The position numbers were made by a program, and so were the translations under genes. This document shows, one piece after another, positions 40,401 through 55,400 of a DNA stretch of 64,000 bases. Below the pieces are notes generated by a model. The model ran no database searches and was not told the DNA's origin. It saw nothing but the letters and a program-made list of their open reading frames with translations. Source of the DNA: Haliaeetus albicilla (taxonomy: Eukaryota > Chordata > Aves > Accipitriformes > Accipitridae); the NCBI RefSeq assembly GCF_947461875.1, contig NC_091483.1, positions 70,822,332 through 70,886,331 of the forward strand, given 5' to 3'. Every line of letters starts with the position of its first letter. Within the stretch, counting starts at the first letter, position 1.

Positions 40401-43400
40401 AAGAAAAGAAATATGATATAAAGTTATACTAGATCACATTTTAGACCAACTAATTAACTCTTTGATTTTTTTCCTTTTTTCTTCTCCTTCACGTTTTGAT
40501 TACCTCCAAGAAGCATTTTCCTGTATTTGCTGTACGCTCCTTTATATCATATTCAAAAGCACAAGAAACAGTATCTGAGCTCTCATAAGTATTTCCCATC
40601 TACACTCTAATGGGTTCCACATCTTAGGAATTGGAAACAACATCATTAAGAAAAATTAAGTGTATTCTTACGATGAGCTAGTCTCACTCACATTATGGTG
40701 TATCATCGTGTCTTTACACAAATCTTAAAATACAAAGAAAGGAGATATCCAATTCACATACATGAAACTGAGTCAGTATGCAGACTACAGCAATGTAGTA
40801 TTATTTAATCAATGAATACCCCACATTGGTTAATGACTCCAGTCATTAAAAAAAAAACCAAACAAAAAACCCAAACCAAAATCACTTAGCTGGCTTTGTA
40901 CATCCATTCACTCTCCGAAATTTGCAAGGAAGACACTAGAAAAAAAAACCCCAACATTAAAAAGTGGTCCCTTACTTCACGGTAAATAACTTCTGTGGTA
41001 GATAATTAGATTAAGCACCCCGTTAAGTCTAAAACAGCTATTTTATTTTAGAAATACTTTAACACATTGTTTCCTGTAAGTTCATTTATTATTAAAAATG
41101 AAGACAGAACATTCATATATTCGCACAGTCTAAGGTCAGACTGATCAGAGTCATAGGTCACTGGAGCAGTAGTCTGGGATTTGGAAAACCAGTATCCAAT
41201 TCTTTGCTTTGGTATGAAGCAGTGTCCCATATGTAAAAAGGAATTCCTGAGCCATCCCTCTGTATTAACTCCTGAATTACTTGTTGAATACCGTATGTAT
41301 TTTGGAATATATGCACTTGACTCAGATTTCAAGTGATGCAGAGTCTACCAAATCAAGGATCAGCTGAATCACACCACCAATAATGCGTAGTTTTTTCAGC
41401 ACTGTACCTTATTTTTGCTTTTTCATAAGACCCATGAACAAGTCGAAGACTTTTTTCTTGTGATCATGTCCCCTAACAAAGTAAGATGAAAAAATTTCTC
41501 ACCACAAAGTAGATATTTCAGACCTTAGACCATTTTTGTAGCCCTTTTCTATAAAAAAACCCCAACAAACAAAAACAACCTCCCACCACTACCACCATAT
41601 TTCTGAAAAAGGTTGACGTCAGAACTGGACACTATTTTTGTCATTTTAGTAATGCTATACGCTTTTCCTTTACTTGATAATTACCTCCATGTTTCATTAA
41701 ACTTACATCTTTTAAAAACTTAAGTTTCTTTATTTTGGTATTGACTCCTATGTGCAGTATTTACTAGGAGCCAAAGAGGTGAAATTACGCCCTACCACAT
41801 CCACAACCAGAATCAGTAAATGCCCTATTTAATGCATGCAAAAGTAATACCACGCCCAAGAATCTCTGCATATATGTAATAATTTTTCTGTATAGTTGAA
41901 TGAGCTGTGCCTCAATTTAAGCCTACATAAAGGAACACTTTCCCTTGAATATCACAGCAGAAACTACAGTATACATCACAATGTCCAGCTGAATTGACCC
42001 GAAGAAGATAATATATAGCAAATACAACTGAAGAAGGGAGAATTTTAAATTAATCAAAAATTTGTAGCTGTCGCTTGAAAACGGGTATGCAACAAGGTTC
42101 TGAAAGAAGAATATCCCAAGAACACACACATCTGTTTAATATTACAAGCCAACTGTCAACGTCCCAAGTGAAGTTTTAATTTAATATTTTTTCTTTCTTG
42201 ATGTTTTACCTTTAGTCAATGCCTCGTGAGAGTATCAGCTTTCTATAACAAACTGTTAAATATAAAGAAATGTTATTGTAGCATGTTTATAAAATCATAG
42301 TTCGAGAACTTTTTATTTTTCTAAAGCCTGACCACAACTTAATTATCTGCAGGACATTCCAAGCTCACAATTGCAAGCTCCAGTTCCCAAGCAATTTTAA
42401 ACAATATCTACTGTACGGGACATATGGTATTGCAAATACCACAACATGGTAGTGTTTCCAAAAGTCAGCATTAGAGCCTTTAGACATGGTTTTTATTTTC
42501 AATAAATATTTGTTTCCCTACTAATCATTAAATGGTTTTCATCACCATTACATTTGTCTTTCACATGTCAGTTTGCTATCACCATTTATTTTTAATATAA
42601 GTGAACTAGTTATAAAAAAGACAGATATAATTTATAACATGTTTATGTTATACATAAAGCGTCATAAGAGTAAGCAGTACGTTCCTCTGCAGCTCACACA
42701 ATGTTTTGCTTCTTTTCCAGGAAAGAGCAAGAGTAAAAGCAAGAAGAAAAAACTTGTTAAACTGGAGATAAGGTAGGGAGGAAAAATGAGACCATTAGCT
42801 CAGCCAAAAACTCTCAGAGGAAAGCTGGAATTTCTTTAAGAATAAGAAAGCTCAAAAAGCCTGGGAATTTAAAGTTGTTTCTACTTCGTAAGGACATCCA
42901 AACCACCTGAAAATAGGCAAGGAAAAAAATCCACGATGCAATTACATCTGTATTTTACACGTCAATCTGAAAACCAGCAGATGATGCACTTCTAGAACAA
43001 CTCAGAACTCCGAAAGTGTGTTTTCCTCCCCAAAATACCAATACTCTGTAGAACACCTTGGTTTCAACACATTCCTGACAAACTCCCCTGTCTTCCTGCC
43101 CCTTTAATCAATTTTCCCCTTCCCTGGAGACTGTTTGAGGACTCTGGCTACTTTGCACTCCCAGGCACGCTGCCACCATGGGGAGGAGTCCCCACCGCAC
43201 TCATGGTGGGCTGCTGTACAAGCTGGTGCTCCGTTCTCAGCTCCTCTTTTACCTGCCAGGCCTCAGGTGTGTATTTTATATCAGAAACGCCCACAAGTCC
43301 TGCAGCAAGATTATTTCTGGTCTTCTAAATGTAGTGATATTTTACTTTCACCTGTACTAAACATTTGAGGACTTACCTTTTTTTTTCCATTAAAAAAAAA

Positions 43401-46400
43401 AAAATCATTGAATGACCATATTATAATTCTAATTAGAATATTACTCCATATTAGAGCTCTAATAAACTTATGAGTCAAGCCAAGACTCCTTCTCTTATTT
43501 TCAACCACAGACCAACATAACATTTAAGAGCTTCTGAATAACTTCACAGAACCGCCACCAACATTCACTTGAAACCCATTTCACACTTGCTACCCAACTG
43601 AGACATGGAGAAATGGAAAACACCAGTCAGTTGCATCTTGTACTACAGAAATTAAGTATTCAGTTTAGAATCAGTGAGATTACATCCACATTCAAAACCA
43701 TTTAAAAGTCAACCAAAAAAGGAAACATCCAGTGGAAAAGGCCAAGCAATCTATTAATAGTGGAAAAGCAAAAGAGCAAAAGATTGAAAGGAAGCTGGAT
43801 TGCATTTAACTGTATCTGGTGTTTGTTTTGTTTGCTTATTTTTCAAATGATGGACAATACCCAAGGAAACTGAATAAATTTAAATATGAGCAGATGCAGT
43901 ACATCCGCTTTTCTCTTGCTCTCACCACCCTCCATCAAAAGGGAAGGCCGAGTCAGAATGAAAGGGTAAAAAGGGACAACAAACACCTCAAGGCTGGTAC
44001 TGGATCACTATAAAATGTAATTTTTTGGCAGACAAAAAGCTTTGACAAACCACCCTGAAGACAGAAAACTTGTATTTTCAAGAAAGTATTCATAATTTAA
44101 AATTCTGTGCTATTATATCACACTGTAACATTTTCAACATTAAAGAACATTTTCCCAAAATTGCTGAAAACAATTCATACCTTCAATTTTTACCCTTTAA
44201 TTGCTTTCACTGCTGAAGCTATCATCCCAAGGTTTAATATTTGCCAGTCTGAAAAATATTTTCAAGCATAGTGGTCTGAATTTTCAAAGACAAAGCATAT
44301 AATTACATAATCTTTCATTGAAAATTTATATACTTTTGTCTATGGCGAAACACACAAAAACTTAATCCTCTCATTACCAAAAATCACAAGGAATCATCTC
44401 AGCATTACAGCGATAACTAATCCCGATGACCAAAGCCAGCCCCAATTAGCAGAAACACAAGTGTCAGTACTACTTGTTGAAAGCAATGATTTGTAACCGA
44501 TTTTTGTGAGAAGTTGCAAAACCTTTATGCTTTGAAATAGCTGTTCCCCGAGATTAAGACAGTTTAAACTTTTTTTTGCTGATCACACACGTGAAGCATA
44601 GCTAGCATCCTATGTTATAATAGCTCCCCATTTTATTAATATTTCAATACACTTCAGAGTTCAAAGCAATTAACATGCGATGACTTGGAAATTCTGTTTG
44701 CTAATTGTCACAAGAGAAGAAAACTCCTTAGTCCAAGTCCAGATTTAGCAGAAGCTAACAAAAGTAGTACTTTCTGAATGTCCAAGAACACCCCTCTCCA
44801 CCTAACTTAACAAGCCATGCACGTAGAAAATGACAACTGCAGGATGCTGGGAAGAGTCACAGGCAAGTTCTCTGGGCTACTATCCACCAAACTTGTCCTA
44901 TTTTCAAAAAAGAAGAGGAGAAGGAGAATCAGAACCTTAAAGTTTCTAACTTCCAGAGAGATTAGCTTTATTTTGGCCTCACTGCTAATACCTGGAAAAA
45001 TAAATCCCAGCAGTTAAATCTCTAACAAATCACACCGGTATTCTTTGAATCTGCTTATTTTTAAGTTAACTTCTCTCCCAAACAAGAGATTGTATTTTAA
45101 AAAAATATAAATACAGAGCCCAAAGCTTCTGGCAATGACAGTGTATCAAAGTACTCAAAGTAATGACCTGTTCTTGCTCCAAAATCTTTGATAAAGAACT
45201 CAGAGAAAAAGTAAAAAGTATAAATGCATCAATTAAATTCACTGACCTGTAAATATTAAGTTTCATTCTCACCCTTTCTTCTTCCATTTCTCTTCCTTTC
45301 TTTCCTATTTAGATGTATTCTATCATAACCTCTGTATCATTTCCTGTATTTTTTTTATTTATTTTTTTTTTAAGCTACATATCTACCTCTCGTGTCAGAC
45401 CATCTCTTCTCCAACCTACATAATTTTATTTTCTTCAAGCTAAGCCTGCTCACTTTCTGTTGTCTTTCTCTTCCATTGTATCTCTCCAGCTTTTCAGATG
45501 CCACAGGACCCACCACCCTGCCCCAGCCTGCCTTTCTCCTTCTTCAGATGTCACGCTAATGTAACCATGTTTAAGAAAAGAAGGAGGCTACACATGACAA
45601 ACACCTCAGCTTTCTTCCACTTCCATATGTACTCAAAACTTCCATAAATTTTACCCTTATTTGTGGCAAGATGACAAATCAAGAACTCACAGGAGGTGTC
45701 AGTTTAATAGACAGTCACAGTCGGGAAAGAGTTCATGGTGACGAGCTACATGGTATAACAACTCCTCCAACAACGGTAAGTCAGTAAAGAACTTCCCACA
45801 ACCGACCTGGGAGCAGGTGAGGGTGAAGACAGCATCCTCAAAATGGGAACTGGAGCCTTAGATACTTTTGGACTCCTCTGCACCACATGAGGTCCAGTTA
45901 GTCAAAACAAAACTAACGTGCGACTAAGGAAAGTTGTCTCCCAAGCCAACTTTCAATCCTGCTGTTCAGTTATAGTCAGAAAATAATTCCCATGGAGTTA
46001 AGAATGTACTTAAAAACAAACAAACAAAGGGGGGGGGGGGGGGGGGGGGGGGGGAGGACACACGACACACAACAACAGACATTTGCACAGACATTTCCCA
46101 AAATGTAAGAGTTCAAAACTCTTCCTCCAAGGCCAACCCATACCCTCACCACCATTACTGATCTGAGTTTTGCTAAAATCAGAGGCATCACGTGGGGAAC
46201 ATCAGTGATTTAGCATTTAATCCTTTTGCATTAAACAAGGTCAGCATTTCATTCCTCTCTAATAATCTTTAAAAAAAAAAAAAAAAAAAATCTTTCCTCT
46301 ATTTCCTTAACCGGCTTTTTAAGTGTTTCTCCTCTACTAATTAAAATTATCAACTTCTTTCCCTTCTACCTCTCAGGCTAAATGTCTTCTCTAACAATGA

Positions 46401-49400
46401 TGAAGGAAATGAGAAGTAAAAACAATAAATGCTCATAATAAAAAAGTAACATTAACCATAATTTGCAGAGGGGAAGAGATAAATCTGAAATATTAGAAGG
46501 TAGTACACTGTAACTCCCCATTTGACAAAGTATAATTTAGAACCACATTTTCTGCCTAGAAACCCATGTGTGTGTAAACAAGTACAAAATACGGCACTAT
46601 CAGTGAACTTTGAGGAGGAAAGTGACTGTTCATAACTGTATGTGGGAGAAGTCACAATTAATTCTAATTACCTCAGCTATGGGCCCAATTTATTAGAACT
46701 TACCTCTCATTAAAAGTTAAGAAGTGAACTGAAATATCACTTGCTGTCCAAAATTTGGCACAGTCATTAATTTCTAACAAAGGCTATAATTGGCTATACC
46801 ATAAGCAGTATATATTTCCCTTGCATCCAAATATTCTCTCATGGGATTTATGTAATCATTAGAGTCAAAACGATCGTATAAACTAACCTTAGTAAATCAG
46901 GTTAGAATTTTTTAGTTTGAGTACAAAACCAAAAACATTAAAGCACACCATTTTAACCATTTTTGGCCACTTCCCTCACGGCACTGGTTAGTATCAGCTA
47001 TTCAAGTACAACAGAAGTAGTTCACCACACAACCATGCAGTCTTCAACGCACTGCCTGTGTTCTGCCATGGACTTTAATGCTACCACTCTTGGATATGCA
47101 AATTTTTAGAATTAAGCCCCATTCAGGTCTATTCTAGACCTGGCAAATACACATCCCATCCTATAAAAAGTTAATATAGCAAGCTGGCTATTTCATTATT
47201 TTTTATATTTCTCACTCTTAAAAAGCTTAGATATAATTTGATACATTCTGGAGACACCAACCTGAACTTGACTTGGAAGCAGCAGCATAGTAGCTATTGT
47301 CATATTCCAATACAACATTTAATACTTGGCAGTTTTAGTTTCACAGAACTTTTACTTTTTATAACAGGGATGGTGTTACTCCCTGCATCAGCAGATTGGT
47401 ACCTGCCTACCACCAAAGCTACTATATACCCAAAAGTAGGCAGTGGAAAAGCCTGTGTATGTCCCAATCTGCAAGCCAACTCTTTTTTCTTATGATACTA
47501 AAATGGTATTAAGCACAAGGAATTCTTTGCTTGAAGTCTAGATCTAATCATCTAGCAATGTTTTTCAAACCTTTTTTGATTTGTAAACCCCTAGAAATTT
47601 TCCAGTGAGGGTGCAGACTTGTCTTTCTCTATTAGTGCTACATACTGGCTACTGATCATATACTATAACCAGACCCATTACACAATTTCGGTGGCTGAAT
47701 TTTATTCTTGGTACCTCTTCAAATGATCCTGAATAGTCTGAAAGGGATCAGAAAGTATATATGTTTAAAAACACTCACTTTTAGTTGTGCTATGTCAATA
47801 ATTATGTCATGCTATTCAAGGTGGTCCTTTGTGGTCAATTTGGGGGACTGGTTTGGGCATTCCGCATGCTTTTTTAGGCTTTATTAATGCAGTGACAGGG
47901 GCAAAGATTAAGCCATTGTAGACACCATATACAAACACCTCTACTCCTTTTTTCTCCTACAAGAATGCTCTAAATACCAAACTGTGCAGAGATGTGCAGG
48001 AAGATCCCATGTTTGGGACCAAGCATAAAACATCAGCTCTCCATCTCTTCTAATAGCAATGCTATTTTCAATTATCCCATGGGCTGCATCCAAACGAGAT
48101 ATGTTGGCCTTACACAGGCATGCATGAAAAGCTGTTTTACTCAGAGTATGTAAAATTAAAAAAAAAAGAAAAAAAACCAAAACACCACACAAAAAAAGCT
48201 GCCACTAACCTCTGTGTATCCAGAGCAGTATGCTACAAAAGTCAGGTGGCCTTGTAACTAAAAGGTTTGCTCAAAATTTATATACAATGTCATTTGTTCT
48301 GGCTTTCACAAGAACTAGTTTTGGAGACAAGTTTTATGTGGGGATTTTTCCTCCTCATTACATATTTGTTCAGAGCAGCCAAGCATATTTTTGATGTGAA
48401 TATTGGCCTATCATACTGATTTTTTTGAAGAATCGGTTAATCATCCTACAGAATCCATACACAGAAGTTATATGAGTAACAGATGTTGTAACCTCATGAA
48501 TCTGGCATCCTTATGCGTTCAACAGCTTCAAACACAGACATTTGATCATTCTGAAATTTTGCATTTAAAGACTTAGAAACATTTAACCTTTCAAATTTTC
48601 CATTCTCAAGGAGATGTTTTCAGATATGTCTGGTATTGCTTTTGAAGAATTCATGCTCCAACACTTTATTTTTCAGCTTTTCACAAAACCTTAAAGAAGA
48701 AAATCTCCCTAGCAAAACACAAAATTTCATTCATGGCTGCAATCAAGCCCACCATGAAATTCTGCTTGACCGTTAATTTATCTTTATTTCTGTCAATAGG
48801 CTGTATCAGCCCTGATTCCATTTCTCCAACACATATTGAACAGTCAGCAGTGATAAAAAGTTCTCATTCCTTCAATATTTTCAAATAACTAAGAAGCAAG
48901 CATATTTGACAAGTTATATTCCCAGTAGCTCACACCTGCCATAAAAAAGTAACAGGAAAGGCTTAAATAGTCAGATTTCCTAAGACTGTCCTAAGACAGA
49001 AGTTCATGTGCCAAACACCTTCCAAAACTGACAATCTTTTAAAATAACCAAAACTGCAGCTTTAAGACCGTGGTAAAGCTGTGAACAAGTGTCACATAAA
49101 GTGGGCCTATGCCATATCTGAACTGCTTATGTTTGTCACTGAGCACTTACTTCAAGCCCAATTTTTTTTATTTGAAAACTTCTGCTCTAATCCTTAAAAT
49201 TCTTCAATCACTTAGCACATTAACTCAGCTTAATCTCAGATCTGATACCGTACCAAGGAACTCATGTATTGGGTTTGCATGGCAAGGTTTTGGTAGCAGG
49301 GGGACTACAGGGGTGGCTTCTGTGAGAAGCTGCTGGAAGCTTCCCCTGTATCTGACAGGGCCAATGCCAGCCGGCTCCAAGACGGACCCGCCGCTGGCCA

Positions 49401-52400
49401 AGGCCGAGCCCATCAGCGATGGTGGTTGCACCTCTGGAATAACAGATGTAAGAAGGGGAAAAAGTTGTTGCACAACAGCAGCCGGCAGAGTGAGTGAGAA
49501 TATGAGAAACAGCCCTGCAGACCCCCAGGTCAGTGCAGAAGGAGGGGAGGAGATGCTCCAGGCGCCGGAGCAGAGATTCCCCTGCAGCCCGTGGGGAAGA
49601 CCACAGTGAGGCAGGCTGTCCCCCTGCAGCCCAGGATGGTCCACGGTGGAGCAGATCTCCACCTGCAGCCCGGGGAGGACCCCACGCCGGAGCAGGTGGG
49701 TGCCTGAAAGAGGCTGTGACCCTGTGGGAAGCCCACGCTGGAGCAGGCTCCTGGCAGGACCTGCGGCCCCATGGAGAGAAGAGCCCACACTGGAGCAGGT
49801 TTTCTGGCAGGACTTGTGACCCTGTGGGGGACCCACACTGGAGCAGTGTGTGCCTGAAGGACTGCAGCCCGTGGAAGGGACCCACGCTGTAGCAGTTCGT
49901 GAAGAACTGCAGCCCGTGGGAAGGACCCACGTTGGAGAAGTTCGTGGAGGACTGTCTCCCGTGGGAGGGACCCCACGCTGGAGCAGAGGAAGAGTGAGGA
50001 GTCCTGCCCCTGAGGAGGAAGGAGCGGTAGAGACAACGTGTGATGAACTGACCCCAACCCACATTCCCCATCCCCCTGTGCCACTGGGAGTGAGGAGTAG
50101 AGAAAATCGAGAGGGAAGTTGAGCCCGAGAAGAAGGGAGGGGTGGACGAAGGTGTTTTGAGATTTAGTTTTTATTTTCTCATTATCCTGCTCCTATTGGA
50201 TTGGTAATAAATTAAACTAATTTCCCCAAGTTGAGCCTGTTTTGCCCATGACAGTAACTGGCAATTGATCTCTTCCTGTCTTTATCTCGATCTACAAGCC
50301 TTTCATTATATTTTCTCTCCCCTGTCCAACTGAGGAGTGATAGAGCAGCTTTGGTGGGTACCTGGCATCCAGCCAGGGTCAACTGACAGCAACTATGTCA
50401 GCTTATAAAAGTACAATGAAATGCAAACTTTAATATCCCTGTTACCACATTTTAAATAGCCATGTCACTGTAAAAGCCTAAGGAAAAAAGAAAAATTGCT
50501 TTTGTTTTAATTGACCAAAAAGCACTAACATATACATAATGAATTCTAACAGGTTCTTATAGATCGCAAGCAATGGAAAGTCTGTCACTGTTATTGTAGC
50601 TTTCTTGTAGGGAATCCCTCAACAACCATTTCTTACCTGGTCCTAGTCAATACGTAACTGGTGAACAGGTGGAAAGATGCCAAAAACATTCACCACACAT
50701 ACAGCATTAGTCATCTTTCATTACACATCAGACAACACAGTGGTTGTACAATGCAGCTGACAGACCAAAGAAAACCCAAACCAAATAAACAGTGATGGGT
50801 CAACGCTGGGGCAAAGAAAATCCTTTCAAAAGATCACAGCCATAACATTCCTCTTTGATTTAGAAGAGCATCCATAGGCAAACAGATCAGTTTTGTCACA
50901 GTTTAACAATATCAGCAGCAACAGCAGTCTCTGCAACTAACATTACAATGGTTTTAGATAACCTCGTAACATCCTTGTGTTACCAACTTAGTCTCAGATA
51001 TAAAAACCTTCATCAGCTCCACACAGACTGCAGCAATACAGTACACCTGAGCATAAAACAGTCAGCTTTGAAAAAATACAAATACAGAATGCTGAAGTAT
51101 TTTTTGTGACTAACACAAAATACCAAGAGCACACAAAATGTATCTGCCCATCTCTAAACTGGTTTCCCCACACAGTATTGATTCAAGTCAGAGCTCTTAT
51201 ATTCCATTCTCCATGCCTACTTCAATCCACCTAAAAAATCATGTTAAGTTTGAGAATAACTCTATCTCCCAGGTGCAATGAAACTTTGCCATAAATACAG
51301 AAGCCCGCTGTACAGACACAGAGCTTTCTTAGGAAAGAAAAATGAAATTCAACAGAAAATAAGGAACTATTACAACTTTGCCAGCTTCTTCTCCAAATGC
51401 TAAGCACCTTCAGCCTTCCTTCTTAAACACCACTTAGATTCTGCCTATGATATGAAGAAGAAAAAAAAAAAAGTAAACATTTCCACAGTCCTCGGATCCT
51501 ACAGCAAAACTCATAGTCCTGCAGGGGTGGGGGGTGGGGGAAATATAATATCTATGATAGAGAGAGTTACATCACTTACTACAGTTCAGCCAAGTGCTCA
51601 GACACATTAATAATGTGCTACAAAACCTCCATGGGATGCACTAAAAAGGAGAATTCTGATCCTACAGCTGTGTGGCTGCCCCAGGCAAGGCTGAGCACCC
51701 TCCCAGCCCCATACTCCAGCTGCGCTGCCGTGTGTTTGGACCAGGGCTGGCTGCCCCCCACACAGCTTGGAGTGCAAGCAGCATCAGCACAGCTCTACCT
51801 GCAAGAAGCCAGGCAAACCTACCCAGAATATAACCTTGAAAGGAGTAGGTCTGTGCGTAGACTCCGCACAAGTATTTCAGTATTTCCACATCTGCATGCC
51901 AAATGGAGATCTTCAGCTAAGGACTTTGTGCTTGTCTAGTCTGGAGAAAAGGAGGCTGAGGGGCAACCTCATTGCTCTCTACAGCTTCCTGAGAGGGGGA
52001 AGAGGAGAGGGAGGTGCTGAGCTCTTCTCCCTGGTATGCAGTGACAGGACACATGGGAATAGTTCAAAGTTGTGCCAGGGCAGGTTTAAACTGGACATTA
52101 GGAAGCATTTCTCTACTGCGAGGATGGTCAAACATTGGAACAGGCTTCCTAGAGAGGTGGTTGATGCCCCAAGCCTGTCAGTGTTTAAAAGGCATTCGGA
52201 CAATGCCCTTAATAACATACTTTTAACTTTTGGTCAGCCCTGAGGTGGTCAGGCAGTTGGACTAGATGATCACTGTAGGCCCCTTCCAACTGAAACTATT
52301 TTATTCTGCAACAAATAAGGCATAAGGAACCTGGTGACTAGGTGTAGGTTATTCGGGGTCTCTGCTGTTATCCTACATGGATTCTGACCAGTATCTTTCA

Positions 52401-55400
52401 TAAGTTTTAAAGACAACACTAATTAACCATTTGATATGTTCCTCAGATTAACCAATAAAAAAAAACCTGTATACAGACATGGAAGAATTCACTAGCTTTT
52501 GGGGAGCTTTTAAAAAAAGAAGTACCTTAAAGAATTAATGCATCTATTAAAGATTACATTTGCAAGCTGAGTTGCATAGTCTTGGTAGAAGCAGCTAAAT
52601 TTTTAATTGCAAGGCTACAACAAAGTATTTGAAAGAGCTTTTGACACATACATAATCAAACCAAATTGTACTTGGCTGAAACAAGCAATTAAAATCACAA
52701 TTTATATTACTACAAAGCTTATTCTTCTAGCTGCAGTTTCAATGTTTTATTCACACATTAAAATGGTGGTCTCTGGTCTGGCAGGTTGTTGGCTCACTGT
52801 CACAAATGTAACTGAGTTACAGGAGCAGAGCAAGGCCAATCCACCTCATCCTCCTCACTGATCAGCATGGTGACAGAAATTATGTTCAGACGTGCTTCAG
52901 CAACACATTTTTAGCCTTGGCTTTTTCTCCATAGTCATTGTTTATGCAAGTACCATTAATTAAACCCATTGTCCCCCTCAGACAGACTGTTCAGCTCATC
53001 CATGTTGGCATTAGCTGTTTATTTCACTTGAAGCTCTTGCAATTAAAGAAGATACTTTTATCGACATCTTTGTCCTTCTTTCTGTTGCCTGGACAGTGCC
53101 CTGAAGAAACTCAGAAAGGACGAGGAGCTCAGAGAGAAGGTTGGCACCAACAGGAAATAGTAGCTGTAAACAGGGGGGAAACAAAGGACTTAGGCAGAAG
53201 GAAAAGGACGTAGCTATAGCACACCATCAGTGCACAGAACTACGGCTGGGCAGTGAGAAGAAGATGAAGGTGAGGCTAGGCTTGCGTATGAACAGAACTT
53301 AAGAAAGAAAACCAAAACTGGGAGGAAGCAAAAGCAAGGGAGCATTGGTAGTAGAAAGAGAAAAGACTAGGAGGGAGGAAGAAGTAGGTGTAAGCCTAGT
53401 CTGAGGCTATAAATTATGTGGAATACAGACACTGAAACTGAGAAGAAGGAACTGAAGTGCAGAGACAGTACTGGAGGCAATGGGGCAGAAGGTAAAAAGC
53501 TTTGGAGGGAATGAACAGAAATCTGCGGCTATAAGAGTACCTAGAATCAAACCCCAAAACCTTGGATTTCCTCTTGCTTCCTCTGCTACCACAAATAACC
53601 GTGAAACGCTTTGGCAAAGCATCCAAACACCATCTAGTCCTAAACCCTCAGAGGGTAACAACCTCCCCTCAGCATCAGCCCAAGTGCTGGAGTTCTGAAT
53701 GGCAGATTTAAAAGTTGCAGCTGTATTGACCATGCAGATAAATGTCAACATGATGCCCTGTAATAAAATTTCAACCCTTTTTAGAATTCTAGGAATTTAC
53801 ACACACAAAAATTGTGTTAAAAATTTAAAAAGCTGCCCTGTTCTGGGGTAAGACTGAAGGAACCTGTTCTCTCTAACACTGCAGAACGTGGAATATCTTT
53901 AGCTAAAATCAGGAGATGCAGTGGGGGAAGAAAGGTAGATCTCACGGACAAAGATGTTGAATGTAGTTTTATGGACTGGTGCGATCACTGCAGATGGATC
54001 CCTACCATAGAAGACACAGTTGACAAGTCACTTAAATCAACTTTTTGCAATGATTAATAATTATACGTTCATTTAACAGGTACCCAACTCAACACCCTCT
54101 GCTTAGGCCTCAAAGCAATCACTGAGCTACTGAACATCAAACATCAATTGTTATAAAACGCATTAGTTTCTAAGTACTCTCTCTCAGAACTAGGAAATGT
54201 GCAATGAGCACAGAAACATGACATTAATATCTGTGCTTGAAAACTAAATTATTCAAAACTTAGAAAACAACAGAACAAGGTTACTTGTGCGTTCTTTGTT
54301 TCGTCCTAAACGTGCATATGTGTTCTGTAAGCCCGTCTCCTCAGGGAGTGTACTGAGCCGTCTTTTTCTCTTAGGTTTTCAAAATACGGTCCAATACCTT
54401 ATTAAAGGTGTGTTATTCAAACCCTGCCTTAGTATCAGACTTTTTCCCCTGCCTTTTACTCAGTATGGAGAACAATAATCTGCAACGAATTTGGTTTTAG
54501 AGCACGACTGTGGACTGAGGACTATTACTAATGCTGGTCAGCCTTCGGCTCTGCAATTCCTTAACTTCTCTGCGCTTGCCTTTTCAAGTCTTAAAACGTT
54601 CCGATTACCTTTTCACGTGTAGTTTGCATAAAGTGGCACTTTACAGCCATACTGCGTGACAGAAGAAAAAAAAAACCACGCTACAGGCAGCATACAGAGT
54701 GCGACATTAGGAACGCTTATGCTCCTACGTGCTGTGGAGGCGTCCTCTTACGTGGCAACCGCCACGAAGAAACACTCGCGTGAACGCGCGCACGACCGCG
54801 GCGCAGCCCGGGGGAAAGCCGGGTTCGCAGGGTTAGGAGCGTCAGCCCTCGCAGGAGGGGGCGGCAGCCAGCAGAGCCCCCCGGGACGGCCCTGCCGGCC
54901 CCGGCCGCGGAGCGGGCCCCCGCCCGGGGGGGAAGGCGGGCGACGGGCGGCCCCGGAGCCCTCCCCAGCCGCCACATCGGCCGCCGAGCTCCCGGCTCTC
55001 ACGCTGCGCTCCCGCCCTCCCAGCCCACATCCGTGTGGGAAAGAGCTGCCCGGGGGTTGCTTGCGGCCGACTCCGGGGCTCGCCCGCTCGCCCCGGGCCC
55101 CCGGGGAACAGCCGGACGCGGCGGCCCGCTCCGAGGCGGGGGTGAGGGGGGCGGGCTGCCCGCGGCGGCGCCCAGGCGGAGCCGCCGGCCGGGCCCGGCT
55201 GCCGCTCGTCACCGTCACACCCCCCGGTCCCGTCCCGGGGCCTGGGCGCCCGCCGCCGCACTCACCACCTCCCGCGCCCGGCCGGTGAAGTCGCTCTTGG
55301 AGCGGGCGGCGCTCCGCTTGAGCAGCTCGTCCCTGGCGCTGTCCCCCGCCGCCGCCGCCACCCCCAGCGCCTTGTTGCGGGTCTTCACCGTCTTCACGCT

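Larger units (their letters stand above)
21780..55265 (-). other. STX18 intron 1 (33.5 kb)
   Basis: The long first intron is mostly AT-rich unique-looking DNA. Recognised insertions are the solo LTR at 49265-50388 and the CR1 end at about 51915-52310. A pyrimidine-rich segment spans about 24230-26620. Homopolymers include 21 C (31839-31859), 26 G (46029-46054) and 20 A (46271-46290). Small GC-rich patches lie near 29010-29075, 31230-31320 and 43130-43265. I found no convincing nested gene. Long first introns commonly hold enhancers, but no specific one can be called from this sequence alone. Confidence 0.85.

Noticed and set aside
47545..47640. Possible ancient dispersed repeat starting TTTTTCAAACCTTTTTTGAT
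   Set aside because: It resembles a repeat seen in amniote genomes, but I cannot name it or define its ends by eye.
49225..50122. Overlapping open frames of 279, 269, 184, 166 and 119 residues
   Set aside because: They lie in a GC-rich solo LTR with internal tandem repeats, occupy several frames of both strands at once and have repetitive low-complexity products. LTRs of this family do not encode proteins.
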